Assembly (NCBI RefSeq): GCF_023078375.1
Contig: NZ_CP095554.1
Span: forward strand, 248,001 to 312,000
Length of the DNA stretch: 64,000 bases
Origin: Roseomonas gilardii subsp. gilardii
GTDB taxonomy: Bacteria; Pseudomonadota; Alphaproteobacteria; Acetobacterales; Acetobacteraceae
Direction: 5' to 3'
The position numbers were made by a program, and so were the translations under genes. This document shows, piece after piece, positions 32,860 to 42,000 of the stretch. Every line of letters begins with the position of its first letter. The first letter of the stretch is position 1. The notes below the pieces were generated by a model. It ran no database searches. It was given only the letters and a program-made list of their open reading frames with translations, and was not told the DNA's origin.

Positions 32860-34079
32860 GCGGGAGGGGCTGCCTCCAGCGGCGCATGCCAGACGCGCCA
32901 GCGCCCGGTCACGGGGGCGCGCAGCCGCGTCATCGCGGCCAGCATCGGAGCGTTGTCCTCCAGGACCCAGGAGACTTCGAGGCGGTGCCAGCCACGGCGT
33001 TCCGCCAGGGCGATGGCCTCGGACAGCAGCGCGCCGACCGCCATGTGGGAGACCTGGCTGCGGCGGAAGGCGCGGCGGATGCCGAGCAGGGGGATGCGGG
33101 CGGAGGCGGTGCGGCCGGCGAGGGCACCGGCCATGCCAAGCCAGCCGGAGGGCCAGAGGCGGCCACCAAGCCGGTGGGAGACTTCCTCCAGGTTCGGCAC
33201 CACGGCGCAAAGGCCGATCGGCTCCCCGTCCCATTCGGCGAAGAGCACGCGGCCGGAGGCGAGCAGCGGGCGCAGCAGGCGGCGCATCGTGTCCGCCTCG
33301 GCTTCCGTGACCGGCTGTGCGGCCCAGTTCTCCGCCCAGGCATCGTTGTAGAGCGCGCGGATCAGCCCGACCTCCTCGCCCAGCCGCCAGGGGTCGTGCG
33401 GGCGGATGCGGAGCCGGGCGCGTTCCGGCCAGAGGGCCTGGAGGGAGGCGAAGCGGGCGCGGTGGGTCTCGGTGGCGACGTCCAGCGTGCAGGCGAGGAC
33501 GTCCTTCTCCCGCCGCAGGCCGAGCGGGACGCCGGCTTCCTCCAGCAGGGGCGGCAGCCAGGCGGGGTTGCGCGGCATGCGCAGCATCGGTGCCTCGCCG
33601 CCTTCGACGCGCAGCCCGATCTCGTGGTTCACCGAGAAGGAGAAGGGGCCGCGCAGGGCGGTGGCGCCCCAGGCGGCGAGTTGTGCGGCGGCGGCCCGGA
33701 GCAGGGCGCCCAGGGTGGCGGGGTCTTCCTCGCAGGCCAGGAAACCGAAATGGCCGATGCCGCCGGTGGAGCCGTCACGCGGCAGGGCGGCGCAGATGCG
33801 GCCCACCGGCTCGGGGTCAGCCAGGGGGCCGCGCAGGGCCAGGAAACGGGCGATGCGCCATTCGCCCAGGGCGGTGTTGAAGCCGGGGTCGAAGACGCGG
33901 CGGCTCTCGAAGAGCAGGGGCACGCTCCAGCCCGCCGCCTCCCCGCCCAGGCGCGCGGGCAGGTCGAGCCAGGTGGCGGCTTCCGGTGCCGAAGCGACCT
34001 CGGCGACACGGAGCGGGGGCCGCGCCTGCCCGGTGGCGGGCCGCGTCCCGGCCAGCGATGTGGCGAACGTGGTCAGCCC
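32856..34079 (-). CDS. GNAT-fold N-acyltransferase-like protein in capsule operon
   Basis: About 407 residues. N-terminal marks are SVPLLFESRRVFDPGFNTALG and GFLACEEDPATLGALLRAAA, then LRGPFSFSVNHEIGLRVEGGE. The C-terminal half has ARIPLLGIRRAFRRSQVSHMAVGALLSEAI and RLEVSWVLEDNAPMLAAM, the pattern of large uncharacterised GNAT-like proteins. No ATG, GTG or TTG precedes the conserved N-terminus. The best candidate is CTG at 34079, overlapping the upstream stop as CTGA; the next GTG would remove conserved sequence. Placed after an AONS-like synthase, it may N-acylate that enzyme's amine product, but this is inference. Start uncertain. Confidence 0.7.
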   Translation of the reverse strand, partial: GLTTFATSLAGTRPATGQARPPLRVAEVASAPEAATWLDLPARLGGEAAGWSVPLLFESRRVFDPGFNTALGEWRIARFLALRGPLADPEPVGRICAALPRDGSTGGIGHFGFLACEEDPATLGALLRAAAAQLAAWGATALRGPFSFSVNHEIGLRVEGGEAPMLRMPRNPAWLPPLLEEAGVPLGLRREKDVLACTLDVATETHRARFASLQALWPERARLRIRPHDPWRLGEEVGLIRALYNDAWAENWAAQPVTEAEADTMRRLLRPLLASGRVLFAEWDGEPIGLCAVVPNLEEVSHRLGGRLWPSGWLGMAGALAGRTASARIPLLGIRRAFRRSQVSHMAVGALLSEAIALAERRGWHRLEVSWVLEDNAPMLAAMTRLRAPVTGRWRVWHAPLEAAPPA

Positions 34080-35431
34080 GGGACCTCCAGCGGCGCGAGG
34101 CTGGCCATGGCATCGGCCAGGGCCTCCAGCGCGCGGTCCAGATCCGCCGCCTCGTGCTCGGAACAGAGGAAGAAGCGCAGGCGGGCGGCCTGTTCCGGCA
34201 CGGCGGGAAAGACAATGGGCTGCACGTTCACGCCACGCTCGAACATCGCAACGGACAGGCGCGCGGCCTTCACCGAGGAGCCGGTGATGACGGGCACGAT
34301 GGAATGGCCCTCGGAGGAGCCCGTGTCGAAGCCCATGGCGCGGGCACGGTCGCGGAAATAGCGGGCGTTGTGCTGGAGCTTCTCCACGCGCCAGGGCTCG
34401 GCCCGCATGATGCGCAGGGATTCGCTGGCGGCGGCGGCCAGGTTGGGCGCCAGGCCGACGGAATAGACGAAGCCCGGCGCGGTGTGGCGCAGCCATTCGA
34501 TCAGGTCGCGCTGCGCCGCGATGAAGCCGCCGCAGCCGGACAGGGTCTTGCTGAGCGTGCCCATCCAGATATCGACGCCGGAGGGATCGACGCCCTGCGC
34601 CTCGAAGATGCCGCGGCCGGTGGGGCCGAGCACGCCGAGGGAATGGGCCTCGTCCACCATGAGCCAGGCGTCGTGGCGGCGGGCGATCTCCACGAAGCGG
34701 GCGAGGTCGGGGACGTCGCCATCCATGGAGTAGTGCCCCTCGATCACCAGCAGGGCGCGGCCTGCGGCGCAGCGGGCGCCGGAGAGGGCACGCTCGGCGG
34801 CGCGCCAGTCGTTGTGGGCGAAGGGGATGCGGCGGGCACCGGAAAGGCGGGCGCCCTCGGTGCAGGAATTGTGGATGGCCGCGTCGTGGACGATGACGTC
34901 GCGCGCGCCCATCAGGTGGCCGATGACGGTGACGTTGGTGGCATGGCCGGAGACCATGCAGAGCGCCGCCTCGGCGCCGTAGTTCTCCGCCAGCAGGGAT
35001 TCGAGCTCGGCATGGACCGGGCGCTCGCCGGACACGAGGCGGGAGGCGGAGGGGGAGACGCCGTAGCGGTCGATCGCCGTCTTGGCCGCGCCGGTGACGC
35101 GCGGATCGCCGTTCAGCCCCAGGTAGTTGTAGGAGGAGAAGTTGAGGTAGCGGCCATGGCCGATGGTGGTCCGGGCGCCCGCCACGCCGGCATGGGGGCG
35201 GAAGAAGGGGCTTTCCAGCGCCAGCGCCTCCACCGCCGTCTGCATCAGCGCGAAGTCGCGCATGCCGGGCAGGTCGGCGAAGCGGCTGCGGGGCATGGCC
35301 CCCGGCTCCTTCCCCGTCCCATGTGCCGCCCCCTGGCCACCCCGCGTCTCGTCCTGGTGCGCGCGCCGCTTGGCCAGGCGCTGCAGCAGCGCCAGCCGGG
35401 CGGTGGTGGAGAGGCCGAAGGACTGGGTCAT
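34073..35431 (-). CDS. AONS/serine palmitoyltransferase-like alpha-oxoamine synthase (RkpG-like)
   Basis: 452-residue PLP enzyme. The PLP lysine is Lys295 in GTLSKTLSGCGG; Asp260 and His263 lie in VDEAHSLGVLGPTGRG; GHYSMDGD precedes them. Residues about 126-140 (SPSASRLVSGERPVH) replace the usual GGSRLxxG, and HDAAIHNSC replaces the DxxxHAS of 8-amino-7-oxononanoate synthase. These differences and the context match RkpG, the AONS-like acyltransferase of the S. meliloti rkp-1 region. Family chemistry is decarboxylative condensation of an amino acid with an acyl thioester. It lies 25 bases after the PKS gene, whose ACP could supply the acyl chain. A biotin role is unlikely since no other bio genes are near. 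Confidence 0.85.
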   Translation of the reverse strand: MTQSFGLSTTARLALLQRLAKRRAHQDETRGGQGAAHGTGKEPGAMPRSRFADLPGMRDFALMQTAVEALALESPFFRPHAGVAGARTTIGHGRYLNFSSYNYLGLNGDPRVTGAAKTAIDRYGVSPSASRLVSGERPVHAELESLLAENYGAEAALCMVSGHATNVTVIGHLMGARDVIVHDAAIHNSCTEGARLSGARRIPFAHNDWRAAERALSGARCAAGRALLVIEGHYSMDGDVPDLARFVEIARRHDAWLMVDEAHSLGVLGPTGRGIFEAQGVDPSGVDIWMGTLSKTLSGCGGFIAAQRDLIEWLRHTAPGFVYSVGLAPNLAAAASESLRIMRAEPWRVEKLQHNARYFRDRARAMGFDTGSSEGHSIVPVITGSSVKAARLSVAMFERGVNVQPIVFPAVPEQAARLRFFLCSEHEAADLDRALEALADAMASLAPLEVPG

Positions 35432-35456
35432 CGGGCGGCGGTTTCTCCCTCGGTGG

Positions 35457-38400
35457 TCAGGGGCTGGCCGCCGGGGGCGCCAAGCGGCGCCTCGCCGGCG
35501 GGAAGGCCGCGATGGGGGTGGGGGATGGCGCCGGCGGCGCGGCGGATGCCGCCGTGCCCGGCACCGCATCCTGCACAGCATCCTCCGGAAGCCGCGAGGG
35601 CTCGAAATGCTCCAGCAGCATGGCGACCTGGGCTTCCTCGCCGCCGCCGCGCAGGCCATCGACCACGCGGGCGGCGAGGGAGCCGAGGGTCAGGTCGTCG
35701 GTCACGCCGGCCAGGGGGACGGACAGGCCCAGGCGCTGCTCCAGCGCGCCGCGCAGTTCCAGCCCGCCCAGGCTGTCCAGCCCCAGCCGCGCCACGGGCG
35801 TGTCGGCGGCCAGGGATTCGGGCGGCAGGCGCAGGATGCGGCCGAGTTCCTCGGCGCCGATGCGGACCAGCAGGGCACGGGCTTCCTCGGGCGGCAGGGT
35901 GGCGAGATGGGCGCGCATGTCCCCGACCTCGGCCCCCGTCCCGCCCGCCTCCCGCACCAGGGCGAAGGCGGGCTCGCGCAGCACCGGCAGGGCGGCGCCC
36001 AGGCGGCGCCAGCCGAGCCGGGCGAGATGCACCACGGGCCGCTCCCCGGACAGCAGCGCCGGCAGGCTGTCCAGCGCCTCGCGCGACGCCATGGGCTCCA
36101 CGCCCAGGCGGCGGGCCAGGGTGGCGGCGGTGTCGGATTCGCGGGCCAGGATGCCGGCATCGGCGATGGGGCCCCAGCCGACCGCCAGGGCGGGCAGCCC
36201 GGCGGCGCGGCGGGCGCGGGCCAGGGCCTCCAGCCCGGCATTGGCGGCGACGTAGTTGCCCTGCCCCGGATTGCCGAGCGGCGTGGTGGCCGAGGAGAAG
36301 AGCAGGAAGAGTTCCAGCGGGTCGCGCCGCGTCAGCCGGTCGAGGTTCAGCGCCGCCCGCAGCTTGGGGCCCAGCACGGCGGCGAAGCGCGGCGCGCCGA
36401 GCGAGGCCAGGGCGCCGTCGTCGAAGACCGCGGCGGCATGGACCACGCCGGCGATGGGGCCTTCCCGCCGCAGCATGTCCAGCAGCGCGGCCAGGGCCTG
36501 GGGATCGGCGGCGTCGCAGGCATGGGCGGAGGCGCGGGCGCCCAGGGCACCCAGGGCCACCAGCGCGGCCTCGATGCCCGGCGTGGCGGGGCCGCGGCGG
36601 GAGACGAGGGCAAGGCGCCCGGCGCCGCTGGCGGCGAGCCACTTGGCGCATTCCAGGCCGAAGCCGCCGGTACCGCCGGTGACGAGGATGATCCCCTCCG
36701 GCGGGGCCCAGCCGGGCTTCTCCTCCGCTTGGTGGCGCGGCGGCAGGATCACGATCTTGCCGATCTGCGCGCTGGCCTGGAGCAGGCGGAAGGCGTCCTC
36801 CACCTCCTCCGCCCGGCGGGTCAGGCGGGGCAGTGGGATCAGTTCGCCGCGCGACAGGCGGTCGCGCAGGCTCTCGATCAGCCGCTGGGCCTCGCCCGGC
36901 CGGGCGGCCGGAAGCTGGTCCACATCCACGCCGAAATAGCTGATGTTGCGGCGGAAGGGACGGAGCGCGATGCGGCGGTCCTCCGCATAGTCGCGCTTGC
37001 CCAGCTCGACGAAGCGGCCCCAGGGGCGCAGCAGGGCGATGGAGCGTTCCATCGCCTCCCCGGCCAGGCTGTTGAGCACCACGTCCACCCCGTCCGGCCA
37101 GTGGCGGCGGAGGTGGTCGGCGAAGCCGGCATCGCGGCTGTCCAGCACCAGATCGGCCCCGGCGGCGCGCAGGAAGGCGCGCTTGGCCTCGGTGCCGGCG
37201 GTCATCGCCACCTCGGCCCCGGCGGCGCGGGCGACCTGCAGCGCGGCGAGGCCGACCGCCCCGGCGCCGCCATGGACCAGCACGCGCTCGCCGGGCTGGA
37301 GGCGGGCGCAGGCCTCCAGCGACCAGAGGGCGGTGAGGAAGGCCACGGGGGCGGTGGCGGCGGCGGCGAAGCCCATGCCCTCCGGCATCGGCGCCACCGC
37401 CTCGGCCCGGGTCACGGCATGGGAGGCGAGCGCGCGCGGGGCGAAGCCGAAGACACGGGCGCCGGGGCGCAGCGCGGTGCCGGGGCCCACGGCCTCCACC
37501 ACGCCCGCGAATTCCATGCCCAGGCCAGGCCCGGCGAAACCGTCGCGCAGGGTTTCCTCCGGCAGCAGACCCTGGGCCCACATCAGGTCGCGGAAGTTCA
37601 GCCCGGCGGCCTCGACACGCACGGCGATCTCGCCCTGGACGAGTCCCTGGTCGAGCGGGGCATGCCGGTCCGGCGGCAGAGGTTCCCAGGCCAGGGTGCC
37701 GAGCTGCCCCGGCTGGCGCACGGCGAGGCGGGCCGGGGCGCCGGGCGGGTGCGGATCGGCGGCGCCGGGGCGCAGGCGCGGGGCACGGCGGGCAGCGGGC
37801 TCGATCAGCAGCTCGGGCTCCGCGCCCGGGGCGAGAAGTTCCGGCAGCAGGCGGGCCGCCGCCGCGCCTGGTTCCAGGGCGGTGTCCAGCAGGATGCGGC
37901 GCGGGGCGAGGTCCGGCATCTCGTTGGCCAGGGCGCGGGCGAAGGCGCGCAGGGCCTCGGCGGCCGGATGGGCCGGGCCACCGGCGATGACCAGGGTGAA
38001 GCGCCGGACCGCGCCCTGGGCCGCCTCGGCCAGCCGGGCCAGGGAAGCCAGGGTGGTGGGCAGGGCGGCCTCGCCGGGGGCGGCCAGGAGCAGCAGATCG
38101 GTCCCGCGCAGTTCGCGGGCCGGCAGGGCGGCGGAATCCTCCAGCCGCCCGCCGTCGCGGAGGGCGTCCGGCAGGGCGGCGGCGAGTTCCCCGGCGAGGA
38201 CGTCGCGCAGCGGGGCGGCGCCGGCATCGGCCAGGAGCAGCAGGCGTGCGGTATCCTCCGCGGGCTGGCGTGGCGGCGCCAGATGGGGAGCGGGACGGGT
38301 GGCGAGCAGCAGCAGGGCGGGCCAGGGCGCGGCGCGCAGTGGCTCGGCCCGGCTGTGCCGCCATCCGGCCTCCGGGGCCAGGGCGGCGTGCCATTCCGCG

Positions 38401-39005
38401 GCATCCGGCAGGGGGCGGCCCGACCACCAGCCGGGCTCCTGCCCCAGGGCGAGGTCGAGCAGGCGGCCAGGCAGCGGCTCGACCAGGAGAAGGGTGCCGC
38501 CCTCGGCCAGAGCGGGGGCGAGGCGGGACAGGAGGCCAGTGCCGCAGCGGGCGCGCAGCGCGGCACCGATGCCGACCACCAGATCCGCCGCCACCGGGAC
38601 GGGCTTCTCCGAGAGCGGGTCCCAGGCCAGGGCTTCCGGCGCCACATGCCCGCGTGCGTCCGGCAGGGCGCGACCCTCCCCCGCCACCAGCAGGGCGACG
38701 GTGCGGCCGGTCTCGGCCAGGGCGGCGAGCAGGTGGCGGGTCAGCGCGGCGCCGCCGAGGTCGAGCACGCGCAGCGGCCGGTCGGCGGGCCAGGCGGCGG
38801 CCAGCGCGGCGGCCGCGGCAGCCGCGGCCTCGGCCAGGCGGTCCTGGCCGCCGGCGAGGTCGGGCGGGGCCAGCGGCAGGGCGGGAACATGGCCGGCGAG
38901 GCTGTCCGGCAGGTGTTCCGCCGCCAAAGCGAGCCATGCGAGGTCATGCGCCAGGGAGGGCTGTTCGGCCAGGACGGACTGCCAGATCTCCTCGGGCGCA
39001 GGCAT
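35457..39005 (-). CDS. Type I PKS/FAS (RkpA-like), C-terminal part: ER-KR-ACP
   Basis: The second reading frame of a split megasynthase. From the first in-frame ATG (39005) it encodes 1182 residues, but good protein sequence continues upstream of that ATG in the same frame to about 39139 (for example GHPLAGRLWQALAEDGLARHD). Domains in order are a degenerate methyltransferase-like region (VLDLGGAALTRHLLAAL), an enoyl reductase (LVHGGAGAVGLAALQVARA), a ketoreductase (ILVTGGTGGFGLECAKWLA, then SSATTPLGNPGQGNYVAAN with the active Tyr) and an acyl carrier domain (LGLDSLGGLELRGALE, Ser for phosphopantetheine). It ends in a Pro/Ala tail. With the N-terminal part the total is near 2,500 residues, the size of RkpA. 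Confidence 0.85.
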   Translation of the reverse strand: MPAPEEIWQSVLAEQPSLAHDLAWLALAAEHLPDSLAGHVPALPLAPPDLAGGQDRLAEAAAAAAAALAAAWPADRPLRVLDLGGAALTRHLLAALAETGRTVALLVAGEGRALPDARGHVAPEALAWDPLSEKPVPVAADLVVGIGAALRARCGTGLLSRLAPALAEGGTLLLVEPLPGRLLDLALGQEPGWWSGRPLPDAAEWHAALAPEAGWRHSRAEPLRAAPWPALLLLATRPAPHLAPPRQPAEDTARLLLLADAGAAPLRDVLAGELAAALPDALRDGGRLEDSAALPARELRGTDLLLLAAPGEAALPTTLASLARLAEAAQGAVRRFTLVIAGGPAHPAAEALRAFARALANEMPDLAPRRILLDTALEPGAAAARLLPELLAPGAEPELLIEPAARRAPRLRPGAADPHPPGAPARLAVRQPGQLGTLAWEPLPPDRHAPLDQGLVQGEIAVRVEAAGLNFRDLMWAQGLLPEETLRDGFAGPGLGMEFAGVVEAVGPGTALRPGARVFGFAPRALASHAVTRAEAVAPMPEGMGFAAAATAPVAFLTALWSLEACARLQPGERVLVHGGAGAVGLAALQVARAAGAEVAMTAGTEAKRAFLRAAGADLVLDSRDAGFADHLRRHWPDGVDVVLNSLAGEAMERSIALLRPWGRFVELGKRDYAEDRRIALRPFRRNISYFGVDVDQLPAARPGEAQRLIESLRDRLSRGELIPLPRLTRRAEEVEDAFRLLQASAQIGKIVILPPRHQAEEKPGWAPPEGIILVTGGTGGFGLECAKWLAASGAGRLALVSRRGPATPGIEAALVALGALGARASAHACDAADPQALAALLDMLRREGPIAGVVHAAAVFDDGALASLGAPRFAAVLGPKLRAALNLDRLTRRDPLELFLLFSSATTPLGNPGQGNYVAANAGLEALARARRAAGLPALAVGWGPIADAGILARESDTAATLARRLGVEPMASREALDSLPALLSGERPVVHLARLGWRRLGAALPVLREPAFALVREAGGTGAEVGDMRAHLATLPPEEARALLVRIGAEELGRILRLPPESLAADTPVARLGLDSLGGLELRGALEQRLGLSVPLAGVTDDLTLGSLAARVVDGLRGGGEEAQVAMLLEHFEPSRLPEDAVQDAVPGTAASAAPPAPSPTPIAAFPPARRRLAPPAASP

Positions 39006-42000
39006 CTCCTCCTGCGGCAGCAGGCTCCAGCCGGTGCCGTCATGGCGGGCCAGCCCGTCCTCCGCCAGGGCCTGCCACAGCCTGCCCGCCAGGGGGTGGC
39101 CGGTGCGGAAGGCGCGAAGGAGCCGGTGGCGGGCGGGACGGACAGCGCGCGCTGCGCCAGGGCGGCGGCCCAGCCTTCGAGCAGCAGGGCGGATTCGCTG
39201 AGGTCCAGCCGTTCGTCGGCCCGCAGCGCGGCGGCGAGGGCGGCGGCCAGGGCCGGTTCCGGGGGCGGCAGGGAGGGATCGGCGACCGGCACATCCTCCA
39301 GCCGGAAGGCGCGCAGCGGGGCTTCCTCGCCGCGCGTGAGGCGCAGGCGCTGGAGGGTCACGCCCTGGGCGAAGGCCACCGCCTGGCCGGCGGCGTCGCG
39401 CAGCAGCAGGGTGGCCTCGGCGGAACGCTCGCCCAGGCTGGACAGGCGCAGTTCCGCGCTCTCCGCCGGGGCGGCGTCACGGCGGAAGACCAGGCGCTCG
39501 AAGCGGACGGGGACCAGGGCCTCGCCCTCCGGCAGCGCATCGGCGCGGGCCGGGAACTGCGGCGCCAGCAGGCCGATCAGCCCCTGCAACGCGCCATCGA
39601 GGCGGACGGGGTGGAGGTGGAAGCCCTCGTCGGGCGGGGCGGCCTCGGGCAAGGCGAGGCGGAGCACCGCCTGCCCATCCTCGGCGGCGACGGAGACGAG
39701 CGGGCGGAAGGCCGGGCCGTAATCCAGGCCGAGGCGGGCGGCGAACGCGGTGATCTCCGCCCCCGCCATCTCGTCCGGCGCGGCCAGGGCCAAAGCGGGG
39801 GTATCGGGCAGCGCGGCCTCCCCGGCCTCGCCCAGGCGGCCGCGGGCATGCAGCGTCCAGGCGGTCTCGGCGAGGCGGCGGCGGCTTTCCAGGGTAACGA
39901 TGCCGTCATCGGCGAGGCGCAGGCGGACCTGCCGGGCCTCGCTGTCGGAGAGCGGCAGGGGGCGCAGGATCTGGAAGGTCGCGACCTCCAGCGCCGGGGC
40001 CTCCGGGAAACGCAGGGCGGCGGCGGCGAGCGCCATTTCCAGCATGGCGGCGCCGGGAAGAACCGGCTCCCCGCCCAGGCGGTGGTCGGCCAGCCAGGGT
40101 TCCAGCAGCGTGTCGAATTCGCGGCTCCAGAGCCGCGGCTCCGGGTCGCGTCGCTCGCCGAGCAGGGGGTGGTCGCGCGGCGCGTCGTGCAGGTGCTCGC
40201 TTTCCGCCGTCATGCCCAGCCAGTGGCGTTCCCGCGCGAAGGGCGTGAGGGGCAGGTCGCGGCGGGCCGGCCCCTGGAAGAGCATGCCGCCGCGCGGGTC
40301 GGCGCCGCGCGTGGTGGCGCGGTCGGCGATGGCGGGGATGGGGTCGCCGCCGGGAAAGGCCTCCGGGCGGTCGCGGCGGGACAGGCTGACGATCACCCCG
40401 GCGGTGAGGCCAGCGGCGCGGGCTCCCTCGCGCAGATAGGATTGCAGGACCGGGTTGGGGCCGATCTCCAGGAAGAGCCGGGCCCCCTGCCCCAGCGCCG
40501 CCGCCGTGGCCTCGGCGAAGCGCACGGGGGCGCGCAGGTTGCGCCACCAGTATTCCGCATCCGCCGCCCCGCCGGGCATCGGGGCGCCGGTGACGGTGGA
40601 GATGAAGGGGATGGCTCCGGGGCGCGGCGCCATGGTGCCGAGAGCACCGAGCAGGGCCTCACGCACCGGCTCCATGGCGGCGGAATGGAAGGCGTAGTCG
40701 AGGTCGAGCGGCACGCAGCTCGCGCGCTGGGCCTTGGCGAGTTCGGCCAGGCGGGCGATGGCCCCGGCGGGTCCGGCCACGGTGACGGCGCGGGGGGCGT
40801 TGCGGGCGGCGATCTCCAGGCCCGGCCCGGCCTCCGCCAGCAGCGGCGCGGCTTCCTCGGGCGGCAGGGCCAGGGCGGCCATGCGGCCCTGCCCGCGGGT
40901 GCGGTGCTGCGCGGCGGAGCGGGCCACCACGAGGCGCGCGGCCTGGTCCATGTCCAGGATGCCGGCGGCGAGCGCGGCGGCGGCCTCGCCGACCGAATGG
41001 CCGAACACCAGGGCGGGGCTCAGCCCCTCCCCCGCCAGGGCGCGCAGCAGGGCGGCCTGGATGGCGAAGAGCAGCGGCTGGGCGATGTCGGTGCCGGCGA
41101 CCTCCGCCTCGGAGCCCCCTTCGGCGAGGCGGGCGGCGGGCGACCAGCCGAGCAGCGGTGCCAGGGCGGCATCGGCTTCCTCCAACCCGGCGCGCAGGGC
41201 GGGGCTGGCGGCCAGGGCCTCTCGCGCCATGCCGGGGAATTGCGAGCCGTTGCCGGAGAAGACGAAGGCGAGGCCGCCCGCCGGAATCGCGGGAGCGCCG
41301 GGGGCGGAGGCGATGGCGGGCGGGGGGGCCTGGCCCTCGGTGGCGGCGGGGTTGTCGCGGCCCTCCGTCCAGTCGGCCAGGGCGGCGGCGAGTTCCGCGG
41401 CGGTGCGTCCGCGCAGGGCGAGACGCTGCGGCTGCAGGTCGCGGTGCCGGGCGGCGCCGCGCAGCAGGGCGGGCAGGTCCCCGTCCGGGGTTTCCGCCAG
41501 GCGCTCCTGCCAGCGTCTGGCCAGGAGGCGCAGCGCGGCAGGGGAACGGGCGGAGAGCAGCAGGGGCGGCAGCGGCACGGCGGGTGCCGCGGCGGGGGCG
41601 GCCTGCCCTGCCTCCGGCGCTTCCGCCTCCACCGGCGCGGCGGCCAGGATCACCGAGGCATTGGTGCCGCCGAAGCCGAAGGAATTCACGCCCACCACCG
41701 GTGCCGGGTCCCCGCGCCGGCGGGCCGGGCGGCCGCCGAGGCGCAGCGGCTCCTCCGTCACCGGCACACGCAGGTTCAGCCGGTCGAAGGGGATGTTCGG
41801 GTTGGGGGCGGAGAAATGCAGGCTGGGCGGGATGGAGCGGCGCTCCAGCACCAGCATCGCCTTGAGCAGCCCGGCCATGCCGGAGGCGGGCTCAGTATGG
41901 CCGATATTGGTCTTCACCGACCCCACGGGCAGCGGCGCGCGGCGGCGCTTCGCGATGGCCTCGCCGATCGCCCAGGTCTCGATCGGGTCGCCCGCCTGGG

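Noticed and set aside
38741-39139. Programmed -1 ribosomal frameshifting in the PKS gene
   Set aside because: The switch site shows no slippery heptamer and the frame change costs only one base at a C-rich run. An indel is simpler.
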